Part shown: piece after piece, positions 8,781 through 16,390 of the stretch
Layout: every line of letters begins with the position of its first letter
Position numbering within the stretch: position 1 is the stretch's first letter
Origin: Micromonospora phaseoli
Lineage (GTDB): Bacteria > Actinomycetota > Actinomycetes > Mycobacteriales > Micromonosporaceae
NCBI RefSeq assembly: GCF_900109115.1
Contig: NZ_FNYV01000001.1
Location: 1 to 64,000 of the forward strand
Reading direction: 5' to 3'
DNA length: 64,000 bases
The notes under the pieces: model-generated
The model's input: only the letters and a program-made list of their open reading frames with translations
What the model was told of the DNA's origin: nothing
Database searches by the model: none
Program-made: the position numbers and the translations under genes

Positions 8781-9692
8781 CTATGCGGTCCGGGGCGGGC
8801 CGGGGGCCTGCTCCTCGGGATCACCTGACGCTGGCCGCCCGCCGAGCTGTTCGAGGATGGCGGAGCTGTCCGGGGCGAGGGCAGCCTTGACGATGTAGTG
8901 CTTCTTGGTGATCTCCTTGCTTCCGTGTCCGAGTTGGGCGGCAGCGTTGTCGGTGTTGGCCTCCCTGTCGATCAGAGTGGCGACGGTCTTACGGAAGGTG
9001 TGCGGGGTGACCCATTCGAGGCCGGTGTCGGCGCGGGCCGACCGCCGCTGGCGGCGCACGTTCGGCGGGGAAAGCCAGGTACCACGGCGGGAGGCGAAGA
9101 TCGCGTCGTGGGGGTTGTCGGCGGCGTCGAGCTTGCGGGCCATCAGCATCCCGACCGCGAAGCGCGGTAGGACGACCGACCGGTAGCCAGCGTCGGTCTT
9201 CGTCCACTCCTGTCGGAAGAAGCCCTTGCCTTTGACGTAGATGATGGTGCCGCAGATCGTCAGGGTCGGGTGTTCGGCGGCGAGGTCCAGGTCTTCCCAC
9301 CGCAGCGCCAGGATCCACCGATGCGGGCGCCGGTGGCGAGCATGAGATCGACGATGTCGGCCAGGTCGCTGGTGGGTTGAGGCCCCGACTTGCCGGGGAG
9401 CGGCTGCTGCCACCTCCGGATCGCCGCGCGAACGTCGTCCAGTTGCTCCCGTTCAAGGGCAACCACCTTCTTGCGCGGCTTTCGTAGTTGGCCGGTGTCG
9501 CGGATGGGGTTGGTGGTGAGCGCGCCGCGACGTACGGCCAGGGCCAACATCTGGCCGAGGACGACCTTCGCGCTCTTGGCTGCCGACGGGCGATCCTCGG
9601 CAATCTTGCGCAGGAGCTTGTCGAGGCGCCCCGCGCTGGCCTCTCGGATGCGGAGGCCGCCCAGGCGGGCACGAGAGGGGGAGGAACAGCCC
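8781..9692 (-). pseudogene. Tyrosine recombinase (phage/ICE-type integrase) remnant, frameshifted and 5'-truncated
   Basis: The minus strand encodes the C-terminal two thirds of a tyrosine integrase that reads toward the tRNA. The core-binding part (LGGLRIREASAGRLDKLLRK, then VVLGQMLALAVRRGALTTNP) is in one frame. After LATGARIG the frame shifts by one base near 9312-9316 into ILALRWEDLDL. The catalytic set is visible across both frames: Arg in the ARIGxxLALRW box, HTFRK, LGHGS and the Tyr in KKHYI. The N-terminal arm-binding part (about 170 residues) is absent upstream of about 9692. A one-base loss explains the shift; a sequencing error cannot be excluded, but the missing 5' part indicates real decay. 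It probably integrated at the adjacent tRNA-Lys. Confidence 0.8.
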
Positions 9693-10065
9693 GACTGGTG
9701 CCGGCTGAGGCCGGTCGCCGGGTGCGGTGGAGCGGGGCTTCGGCATGGGCGTGTGGGCCACGTCCGCCGACGAGCGCTGACACTGGGGGATTACAAATCC
9801 GGGCCTCGAATTAGAATCCGGTGCAGGAGTACAAGCTCCGGTACCGAGACAGGTACGACCTGACGTACAGGCTGTATAGGTCCTGACCTCTCGCTGATCG
9901 AGTGCCCTGACGCCTGTAGGTCCCTACCCAGGTCCCGGTTGGGAACGTTGGGTGACGGCCCGGCCATCTAACGACGCTCGCCTCGGCGTCCGGATCTGCC
10001 GATGTCAGTGCGTTCGATCATGCCGAAGAGCGGATGCTGTCCCGGTCAGGTGCTCGAAGGAATGC
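9693..10065. other. Gene-free stretch beyond the integrase remnant
   Basis: No credible coding region, RNA or repeat recognised. The expected 5' part of the integrase gene is not found in any frame. Confidence 0.5.
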
Positions 10066-10875
10066 CTAGCCCGTCGGGGCGTCGGCCCGTTGAACGTCAC
10101 CGAGCAGCAGGCGGGCACCGTGGCGGATAACGCTCCAGTCGGTCTTTGGGGAGCGGTCAAGGTTCTTGGCAAGCCAATGCCGCCGGTCTTCGTGTTCCCG
10201 CCGCAGATGGACGAGGTCAAGGTCCACGCCAGGTAGTCCACCGCGGCGTTCCAACTCCTCGATCCGCTGCCCCACCGTGTCCATCAGCTCGCGGTTGAGG
10301 GTGTGCACGGCCTCAAGGTACGCGGTGGTCGGGACGCCGAGCCGGACGGTGGGGTCGGCGGTGAAACCGATCTCGCCATCGTCCTCGTGCCGCCAGTCCA
10401 TGGTGATCTCGTCGCGATCGCCGCTGGTGGTACGCCAGAACCGGATCTTGGGAGGATTGCGCACGTAACCGAAGTCCAGGTAGTGCTCGCCGTACCAAAT
10501 CGCGGCCGTGACGACTGGATGGTCGGGCACGTCCGCGTTCTCGTCGTCAGTCCGTTCCTCATCCGGTTCGGCCACGAACTCGAGCGGGTCACACGTCCAC
10601 TGCGCGGCGTCGGAGGCGATGAACGGCTGTAGATCGTCGGGTATCGGCTCCAGCACTTCGGGAGTAAGGACAATGACGTCTTCCCAGAGCCGGGCCAGGT
10701 AGTAGTCGATGTAGGGATGCGGGTGAACTTGCCGGGTGCGGCGCAGCAACTCCTGCCCGCTTGCCTCGAGCCAGTACCAGCCCTCGGTGAGCCCGAACCA
10801 GTGGAGCCTCGGCTGGTCACTGCCCCACGGCGACACCTCGTCCAGTGGGTACAGCTCGAACCGGAACCTGATCAT
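10066..10875 (-). CDS. DUF5984 family protein
   Basis: 269 residues, starting MIRFRFELYPLDEVSPWG from ATG at 10875. The opening LHWFGLTEGWYWLE and the aromatic, acidic body match what I recall of DUF5984, soluble actinomycete proteins of unknown function. No signal peptide or TM segment. The C-terminal 80 residues are charged and probably helical (REHEDRRHWLAKNLDRSPKTDW). No strong ribosome site precedes the ATG. It lies in the element zone with two small hypotheticals on the same strand. The family is often seen among toxin-immunity and mobile loci, but nothing in the sequence proves such a role. Confidence 0.65.
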   Translation of the reverse strand: MIRFRFELYPLDEVSPWGSDQPRLHWFGLTEGWYWLEASGQELLRRTRQVHPHPYIDYYLARLWEDVIVLTPEVLEPIPDDLQPFIASDAAQWTCDPLEFVAEPDEERTDDENADVPDHPVVTAAIWYGEHYLDFGYVRNPPKIRFWRTTSGDRDEITMDWRHEDDGEIGFTADPTVRLGVPTTAYLEAVHTLNRELMDTVGQRIEELERRGGLPGVDLDLVHLRREHEDRRHWLAKNLDRSPKTDWSVIRHGARLLLGDVQRADAPTG

Positions 10876-10970
10876 TGAGGCAGTATCCCTTGACGTCCGG
10901 CGGTCGATGGAGAGCCCGGATCTGCCGCCGGCCGTGCGCTGCCCTCGGCGCGTGCAGTGCTCGGCTGGGT

Positions 10971-11408
10971 TCACCAGGCATGCTGATCGTCGGCGTCGGG
11001 TGGTGGCGGTGGGGCGTACTGGTGCCAGGTGCCGTCGCGGAACATGTACAGCCGGAAGTAGGACTCCTCCTGGTCCATCAGGAACACCTGCACCTGCTGG
11101 GGATAGCGCCAGGGCACCGCCCGAAGCTGGGCGAGTAGCGCATCCAGGTCCGCGTGATTGAGGGCACCGGCCCAGACCTCGCACTCCGGGTTCTTCCAGC
11201 CACCCCAGTGGTTAGCTTCTGGGTCGGTCAGCGTCTCCAGCGTGCCGACTCCCCGAGCCTGGTTGCGGTACACGTCCGGGACGGCTTCCGCTCTGCGTGG
11301 CGCGTCGCGTTCCAGCCAGTCACTCAATGACAGCACATTGCCGTGGTCCGCCATGTCAGCCTGAATCATCAGGTTCGCTACCCAGCTCACCCCGGCATGA
11401 TCCACCAC
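10971..11408 (-). CDS. Hypothetical protein, 145 aa
   Basis: A soluble protein starting MVDHAGVSWVANLMIQADMA. Codon positions look coding. It has an even spread of aromatic and acidic residues (NHWGGWKNPECEVWAG) and a C-terminal QVFLMDQEESYFRLYMFRDG stretch like a small alpha/beta immunity-type fold, ending in a proline run. No recognised domain. It lies 95 bp upstream of the DUF5984 gene on the same strand and may be co-transcribed with it. Start is uncertain. Confidence 0.5.
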   Translation of the reverse strand: MVDHAGVSWVANLMIQADMADHGNVLSLSDWLERDAPRRAEAVPDVYRNQARGVGTLETLTDPEANHWGGWKNPECEVWAGALNHADLDALLAQLRAVPWRYPQQVQVFLMDQEESYFRLYMFRDGTWHQYAPPPPPDADDQHAW

Positions 11409-11580
11409 CGTTTACTGCAGGACCATCCGGATTTGCGCATCGAGCCTCCTCGCCTCCCCGGCACTGAGCAGGTCGGACCCTGAAGGTTGCGCCACCGAAG
11501 GCCGGGCTACCGAAGGCCGGGCCGTACATCGCCAAGGTCAGGCGTGCTGATCTGCCGCCGATGGAGCGCGGTCCTGCGCG

Positions 11581-11913
11581 TTAACGGCGCAAGTCCCGGC
11601 CATCGGGCATCGACCGCAGCACCTCCATCGGCGTGCGGCCGGTTCTGGCAGCCAGAGCGGCGATCGCCGTCGCGGGGAGAGCGGTGAGGTTCAACGCGTA
11701 GGCAGGCCCGTCGTTGCGCACCGCAGCGTCCGCGAAGTTGTTGACGTCGGCGTCCTGGTCGGCGAGATACGCAGCGACACCGCTGACAGCAGCCCGGACC
11801 GCATTGTCGCCGGCCCGTCGCCGATTTTGCACCACAGCTCGAGTATTCCAACCGGGGCGCGGACACTCCCTGCGACGCCCCGCGATATCGGTCGTCAGGC
11901 CGTCGTCGTGCAC
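11581..11913 (-). CDS. Hypothetical small protein, 110 aa
   Basis: A weakly supported frame. The C-terminal 70 residues look like a helical protein (VAAYLADQDADVNNFADAA, then TAIAALAARTGRTPMEVL). The N-terminal 35 residues are Arg-rich and may not be translated, so the true start may be internal. The TGRTPMEVL ending resembles short DNA-binding or antitoxin-like proteins, but no family is recognised. Confidence 0.35.
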   Translation of the reverse strand: MHDDGLTTDIAGRRRECPRPGWNTRAVVQNRRRAGDNAVRAAVSGVAAYLADQDADVNNFADAAVRNDGPAYALNLTALPATAIAALAARTGRTPMEVLRSMPDGRDLRR

Positions 11914-11955
11914 CCCGTCGAGACCAGCCGCTACTCAGGATGAGGACGACTCACT

Positions 11956-11997
11956 ACTTGACACCTTTCGTCAAGTGCTTGACCATCGGTGTCAAGT
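11956..11997. promoter_or_regulatory. Four-half-site operator (two tandem inverted repeats)
   Basis: Half-sites CTTGAC/GTCAAG occur four times in alternating orientation: CTTGAC at 11957 and 11978, GTCAAG at 11970 and 11991. This makes two inverted repeats with 7-bp spacers, 21 bp apart (two helical turns), with a central 14-bp palindrome at 11970-11983. It ends 14 bp before the likely GTG start of the HTH gene, so autoregulation is the simplest reading. Confidence 0.7.
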
Positions 11998-12010
11998 GAA
12001 GGGGGGCGGC

Positions 12011-12478
12011 GTGCGACCGGGTAATGAGGAACTTGTCGGGCAGCTCATCAGGTTGATCGACATTCGGCTGCTCGACCCGCTCGAGATCCTGGTCGACGGC
12101 CACCACGCCATCGACTCGCTGCGGACCGTCGTCCATGAGCAGGCGCACTCGTGGGCCACCACGATGGTCAGCGGCGGCGATCAGGCAGCTTATGGCGTGA
12201 TCGTCCGAGCGATCTCGACGCTCTATCCCAGCGATGGCCCATTCAACCCACCTCTCGACTGGTGGCGCACCCCACTCGGCCAGATCGTCGCGCGAAGGGT
12301 TGGCCACCCCACCGCCGAATCGGTGTCGTACGCGGTGGCCGGCGCCATGCTCGGCATCACCCGTCAGGGCGTCCATGACCTGGCCTCCCGCGGCAAGCTC
12401 GCCCGCCATGCCGAGGGTGGCGTGCTGTCCGCCGCCGTCCGCGACCGACTACTCCAGGAAGGAACCCGACGTGCTTGA
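12011..12478 (+). CDS. Putative DNA-binding protein with C-terminal helix-turn-helix
   Basis: 155 residues from GTG 12011, preceded by AAGGGGGG at suitable spacing; GTG 11996 is an alternative. Residues 1-110 are mostly helical without a recognised family. The end, AGAMLGITRQGVHDLASRGKL, followed by LSAAVRDRLLQEG, reads as an excisionase/MerR-like HTH in which the recognition helix follows GITRQG. A four-half-site operator lies directly upstream. The downstream hydrolase gene overlaps its 3' end by 8 bp, so the two form an operon. Role is probably a repressor of its own operon; an excisionase-like role is possible given the element setting. Confidence 0.6.
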   Translation: MRPGNEELVGQLIRLIDIRLLDPLEILVDGHHAIDSLRTVVHEQAHSWATTMVSGGDQAAYGVIVRAISTLYPSDGPFNPPLDWWRTPLGQIVARRVGHPTAESVSYAVAGAMLGITRQGVHDLASRGKLARHAEGGVLSAAVRDRLLQEGTRRA

Positions 12479-13385
12479 CCCCCTCGTCAGCTCCGGCCGC
12501 GTGCCGATCGCATACCGCGACTTCGGCGGATCCGGACGCCCGTTGCTGCTTCTGCACGGCGCGGGTGGCAACCTCGTCCAGATGACGACGCTGGCCGAAG
12601 AGTTACGGCCGGTGCACCGGGTGGTCACCGTCGACCTGCGCGGCCACGGGCGCTCCGGTGACGGCCCGTGGCAATGGGACGATGTGCTGGACGACCTGGC
12701 CGCCGTCGCCGACGGCCTCGGTCTCGACCGTCCCGCAGTGGTCGGCGTCTCCCTCGGTGGGATTCTGGCCGCGCTCTGGGCACAGCGCCACCCGGAGTGC
12801 CCCGGCGCCGTCAGCCTGGATGGCAATCCAACGCTGAGCCGCCCGGAGCAACTCGCCGGGATGGACTCAGGCCAGGCAGCGACGGAACTCGCCAAACTGC
12901 GTGCCGCCTTCGACGGAATGGCCGCGATGCTGGCCGAGCCGCTCACCGCCGAACAGCTGACCGCAGCCCTGGCAGGGCAGCAAGCGATGGCCCAACGGTA
13001 CGGTGCCGATCCGGATGACTGGGTGGGGGCCTTCGAACGTAACCTCGTGCCGTGCGACGACGGCAGTAGCCGGCTACGCCCCGGACCGGAGTTGACCGGG
13101 CAGATGCGGGAGGCGATGGGAACGCTCGACCTGGTCCCCGCCTACCGGGACACTCGGTGCCCCCTGCTTCTCGTCCTCGCCACCGAGGACCTACCCGAGC
13201 AAGAACCGTTCCACGAGCTGTACGCCACCTACCGCCGGGCCACCACCGAACGCCTCGCCGACGTGGGCAATCCGTACCTGCGGGTGCTGCATCTGGCCGG
13301 CGCTAGCCACGCGATGGTCGCCGAACGCCCATCAGAACTCGCCGCCCTCATCACCGACTTTCTCAGCGAGGCGGCTCACCACTGA
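12471..13385 (+). CDS. Alpha/beta hydrolase
   Basis: 304 residues from GTG 12471 with AGGAAGGA upstream. It has the classical fold: oxyanion region LLLHGAGGN, nucleophile elbow GVSLGG, and a late His in AGASHAMVAERP. An acidic residue in LATEDLPEQEP fits the third triad position. Cap-domain sequence (about 125-215) is rich in Ala/Glu/Gln helices. No signal peptide, so cytosolic. Substrate unknown. The start overlaps the HTH gene, so regulation and translation are probably coupled. Confidence 0.85.
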   Translation: MLDPLVSSGRVPIAYRDFGGSGRPLLLLHGAGGNLVQMTTLAEELRPVHRVVTVDLRGHGRSGDGPWQWDDVLDDLAAVADGLGLDRPAVVGVSLGGILAALWAQRHPECPGAVSLDGNPTLSRPEQLAGMDSGQAATELAKLRAAFDGMAAMLAEPLTAEQLTAALAGQQAMAQRYGADPDDWVGAFERNLVPCDDGSSRLRPGPELTGQMREAMGTLDLVPAYRDTRCPLLLVLATEDLPEQEPFHELYATYRRATTERLADVGNPYLRVLHLAGASHAMVAERPSELAALITDFLSEAAHH

Positions 13386-13978
13386 GCCGAACCGAAGGCG
13401 GTGGTGGGGACGCAGTGCGGCCAGGACGCTCCGTACAGCCCCCACCACCGTGGAGTGCCCCTCGTAACAGCGGGTTACCCGCAGGCTGACCGGCTTTGCC
13501 TTGCGGAACTCCACCTACGGCGCCCCTCTCCTCGCTAAGACGAAACGGCGCCGCCGAGTATGCACCACCCGCGCCCACTTGTATTGACAACGGCGCTTCT
13601 CGTTCAGTCGCCGATCTCGATACCTGTCGAGGAGTTGCACCCAGCTGCACCCGTGCGGGCCAGGAACGCAGGACTGGCGCGTACCACTCGACGTCCGGAA
13701 TCCGCACGACGAGGTGCTCCTTGATCCAAGCATCCCCACCCGGGGGGCACGTCACAGATCTGCAAAAGCGCAGCGCGCCTGCTAGATCACTGATCTTAGA
13801 GGCCGCTTCATGCTCACATAAACAAACCAGGATGCCCCGGCCGTCAGGCCGGGGCATCCTCGCGTTTGCCTTGCCGGGTAGGCGGCCCGGTCGTGAGGCG
13901 TTCGTCCTCCCCAGTCCGGAGTCCCGCCCTGGGCCCGGTCCTTCACTCGGTGCGGACCGCCTACTGAAGGATGGGGAC
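13386..13978. other. 593-bp intergenic stretch with two inverted repeats
   Basis: No credible gene. CGGTGGTGGGG (13399-13409) pairs with CCCCACCACCG (13440-13450) and could terminate the hydrolase operon. A stronger hairpin lies at 13829-13860. The TetR frame stays open through part of this region but the ribosome site at 13966 fixes a later start. Confidence 0.5.
13829..13860. terminator. Perfect 14-bp stem hairpin
   Basis: AGGATGCCCCGGCC (13829-13842), loop GTCA, GGCCGGGGCATCCT (13847-13860), followed by CGCGTTT. It lies 118 bp upstream of the TetR gene. It may be a terminator for leftward or rightward transcription, or a mobile-element relic. Confidence 0.5.
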
Positions 13979-14665
13979 ATGCCCGCTGAGGTACCCCGCA
14001 AACGGCGCGTCGGCCGACCACCGCGCCTGTCCCTGGACGCGATCATCGCCGCGGCAGCTCGGATCCTGCAGACCGAAGGCATGGAGAAGCTGTCGATGCG
14101 GCGTCTGGCCAACGAACTGGGCACCACGCCGATGGCGCTTTACCACCACGTGCGCGACAAGGACGAACTCCTCGTGCATGTGCTGGAGTCGCAGGCCCGG
14201 ACCATGCCCCGGCCGGAGTTCCCCGCCGATCCCCGGGAACGGCTTGCCACGTCCTCGATTCTGCTCTACGAGTTGCTCGCGGAGCGCCCGTGGATCATCG
14301 AGGTGCTGACCGGCGACGACCTCATCGCCCCCTCCGCCCTGTGGATCGTGGAGGTGATGGTGGGCGCCGCCGTCGACTACGGCTACTCCGCCGATGAGGC
14401 CGTCCACGTCTACCGCACGATCTGGTTCTACATCGTCGGGAACTTGATCGTCCGCGTGACCGGCAACCGCCGTCGCGCCCGGACCGGCACGGTCTACCAG
14501 GACGAGGTGGTCGCCCGGCTGACGACCGCAACGCACCCGCGGCTGGCGGACGTCGCCGGACGCTGGGCCGAACTCAACGCTCGGGACACCCACCGGCAGG
14601 CCTTGACGGCAATCGTCAACGGGTTGCTGCCCACCCCCGACCCGGCGAAGCCCAAGGATCGGTAG
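13979..14665 (+). CDS. TetR/AcrR family regulator
   Basis: 228 residues from ATG 13979, with GAAGG 8 nt upstream. After a basic N-terminus (RKRRVGRPPRLS) the TetR HTH is clear: IIAAAARILQTEGMEKLSMR, then RLANELGTTPMALYHHVRDK. The C-terminal part (about 80-228), with TIWFYIVGNLIVRVTGNRRR, fits a TetR_C ligand domain. The gene is convergent with the ABC exporter pair; the two stop codons are 9 bp apart. It may control the exporter through the dyad upstream of 18228, an inference from proximity. Confidence 0.85.
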   Translation: MPAEVPRKRRVGRPPRLSLDAIIAAAARILQTEGMEKLSMRRLANELGTTPMALYHHVRDKDELLVHVLESQARTMPRPEFPADPRERLATSSILLYELLAERPWIIEVLTGDDLIAPSALWIVEVMVGAAVDYGYSADEAVHVYRTIWFYIVGNLIVRVTGNRRRARTGTVYQDEVVARLTTATHPRLADVAGRWAELNARDTHRQALTAIVNGLLPTPDPAKPKDR

Positions 14666-14674
14666 GCGACCGGC

Positions 14675-16390
14675 TCATTCACTCCCCACGGGGGACAGGG
14701 AGATGTTCCAGAAGTCGGCGTAACGGCCGCCGCGGCGCAGCAGCTCGTCGTGGCTGCCCTCCTCGACGACCTGCCCGCCGCTGACGAAGACGACGCGGTC
14801 GGCGCGTTGGACGGTTCGCATCCGGTGCGCGACCATCACGACCGTCCGGCCCGCCATCAGGCGCTCGATGCCGTCGTGCACGGCCGTCTCGTTCGCCGGG
14901 TCCAGCGCCGAGGTCACCTCGTCGAGCAGCACGACCTGCGCGTTCTTCAGCAGCGCCCGGGCGATCGAGACCCGCTGGCGCTCGCCGCCGGAGAGCTGCG
15001 CACCGCCCTCGCCGACGTTCGTGGCCCATCCGCCGGGTAGCCGCTCGACGACCTCGTCCAGCCGCGCGGCGGTCGCCGCGGCCCGGACCTCGGCCTCGCC
15101 GGCGTCGGGGCGGCCGAGCCGCACGTTTTCCTCGATGGTGCCGTCGAAGAGGTAGACGTCCTGGAAGACGATGGCGGTCTGCGCCATCAGCACTTCGGGG
15201 TCGATGTCGCGTACGTCGACCCCGCCCACGCGCACAGCGCCCGCGTCCACGTCGTAGAACCGGGCGAGTAGCTGCAGCAGGGTGCTCTTGCCCGCGCCGG
15301 ACGGCCCGACGACGGCCAGCCGCAGGCCCTGCGGTACCGACAGCGACATGCCGTCGAGCACCACGCGGTCGCCGTGGCGGAAGGTGACCGAGTCGAACTC
15401 CAGATCGGACTGCTGCGGCCGGACCGGCCGGGTCGCCTCGGGAAGCGGCTCGGTGCGCAGCACCTTGTCGAGCCGGTCCAACTCGGCGCGCGCGCCGCGG
15501 AGTTTGCCGCTGATGTCCGCCAGGGACAGCAGCGGGTCGGCGCTGCGTGCGGCCAGCACGAGGATCGTGAGGATCTCCGCGACGCCGATGCCGCCGCCGA
15601 GCGCGAGGTAGGTCCCCAGGACCAGCAGCGTGGTGAAGACGGCCTGCACCGTGAGCGTCATGCCCACCGCGCCGGGCAGCACCGACAGCGTCTGGCGACG
15701 GGAGGACCGCTCGACACCCTGTAACGCGTCGTCGAGCAAAGAGAACCGCTCGCTGCTGCGGCCACCCGCCCGCAGCACCGGCTGGGCCAGCAGGAACTCG
15801 ATGACCCGGGCGCTGGCCTCGTTGCTGCGCTGGGTGTTCTCGGCGTCGTTGGCGGCCATCGACCGCGCGGTCCAGACCTGGATGGCCACGACGAGCGGCG
15901 CCGCGACCAGCGCGGCCAGCCCCAGCTGCAAGTTGATCGCCGTCACCACCACGATGATCGTCAACGGGGTCACGCAGGCGGAGATGAACGGCCCCAACAG
16001 GTGTGCCGACACGCCCATCGCCGCGAGCAGGCCGCGGCTGGCCATGACGGACACCTCGCCGACCCTGCCGGCGTTGTACCAGCCGATGGGCAGCCGCGCG
16101 AGGTGCTCGCCGAGGTGGTGGTACATGCCCCGCAGCATCGTGGTTCCGACGCGCATGCCGGACAGGTCGCTGGTGTAGCGCAGCACCGCGTAGACCGCCA
16201 CGGAGGCCGCGAACGCGATCAGCCAGGGCCAGGCGTCCGACGGTGTGCTCCCGAACAGTGCCCGCAGCACGGGTACCAGCAGCACGTAGAGCAGACCCTC
16301 CACTACGGCGGTCGTGGTCATCAGGGCGACAGTGCGGCGCATTGGCTTGGCGTACTCGTCGCCGAGCACGCGCAGCAGCATTCTGATCAT
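14675..16390 (-). CDS. ABC exporter half-transporter (permease-ATPase), IrtB/YbtQ-like
   Basis: 571 residues. The N-terminal ABC type-1 exporter membrane domain (about 15-300) is followed by the ATPase: Walker A GPSGAGKST, Q-loop in IVFQDVYLFDG, signature LSGGERQRVSIARAL, Walker B VVLLDEVTSALD, H-loop VAHRM. It overlaps its partner by ATGA, so the pair probably forms a heterodimer. The combination resembles siderophore-linked YbtPQ/IrtAB pairs, but no SIP reductase domain or siderophore genes are nearby, so drug or peptide export is equally possible. Confidence 0.85.
   Translation of the reverse strand: MIRMLLRVLGDEYAKPMRRTVALMTTTAVVEGLLYVLLVPVLRALFGSTPSDAWPWLIAFAASVAVYAVLRYTSDLSGMRVGTTMLRGMYHHLGEHLARLPIGWYNAGRVGEVSVMASRGLLAAMGVSAHLLGPFISACVTPLTIIVVVTAINLQLGLAALVAAPLVVAIQVWTARSMAANDAENTQRSNEASARVIEFLLAQPVLRAGGRSSERFSLLDDALQGVERSSRRQTLSVLPGAVGMTLTVQAVFTTLLVLGTYLALGGGIGVAEILTILVLAARSADPLLSLADISGKLRGARAELDRLDKVLRTEPLPEATRPVRPQQSDLEFDSVTFRHGDRVVLDGMSLSVPQGLRLAVVGPSGAGKSTLLQLLARFYDVDAGAVRVGGVDVRDIDPEVLMAQTAIVFQDVYLFDGTIEENVRLGRPDAGEAEVRAAATAARLDEVVERLPGGWATNVGEGGAQLSGGERQRVSIARALLKNAQVVLLDEVTSALDPANETAVHDGIERLMAGRTVVMVAHRMRTVQRADRVVFVSGGQVVEEGSHDELLRRGGRYADFWNISLSPVGSE

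Noticed and set aside
8564..8824. Reading frame over the tRNA giving peptide VRRQGLEPRTRG
   Set aside because: This is the reversed tRNA-Lys 3' end, a well-known artefact; similar frames occur at 5221 and 19768.
13496..13978. N-terminal extension of the TetR frame upstream of 13979
   Set aside because: It crosses the hairpin at 13829 and has no protein-like pattern; ATG 13979 has a good ribosome site and the HTH starts right after it.
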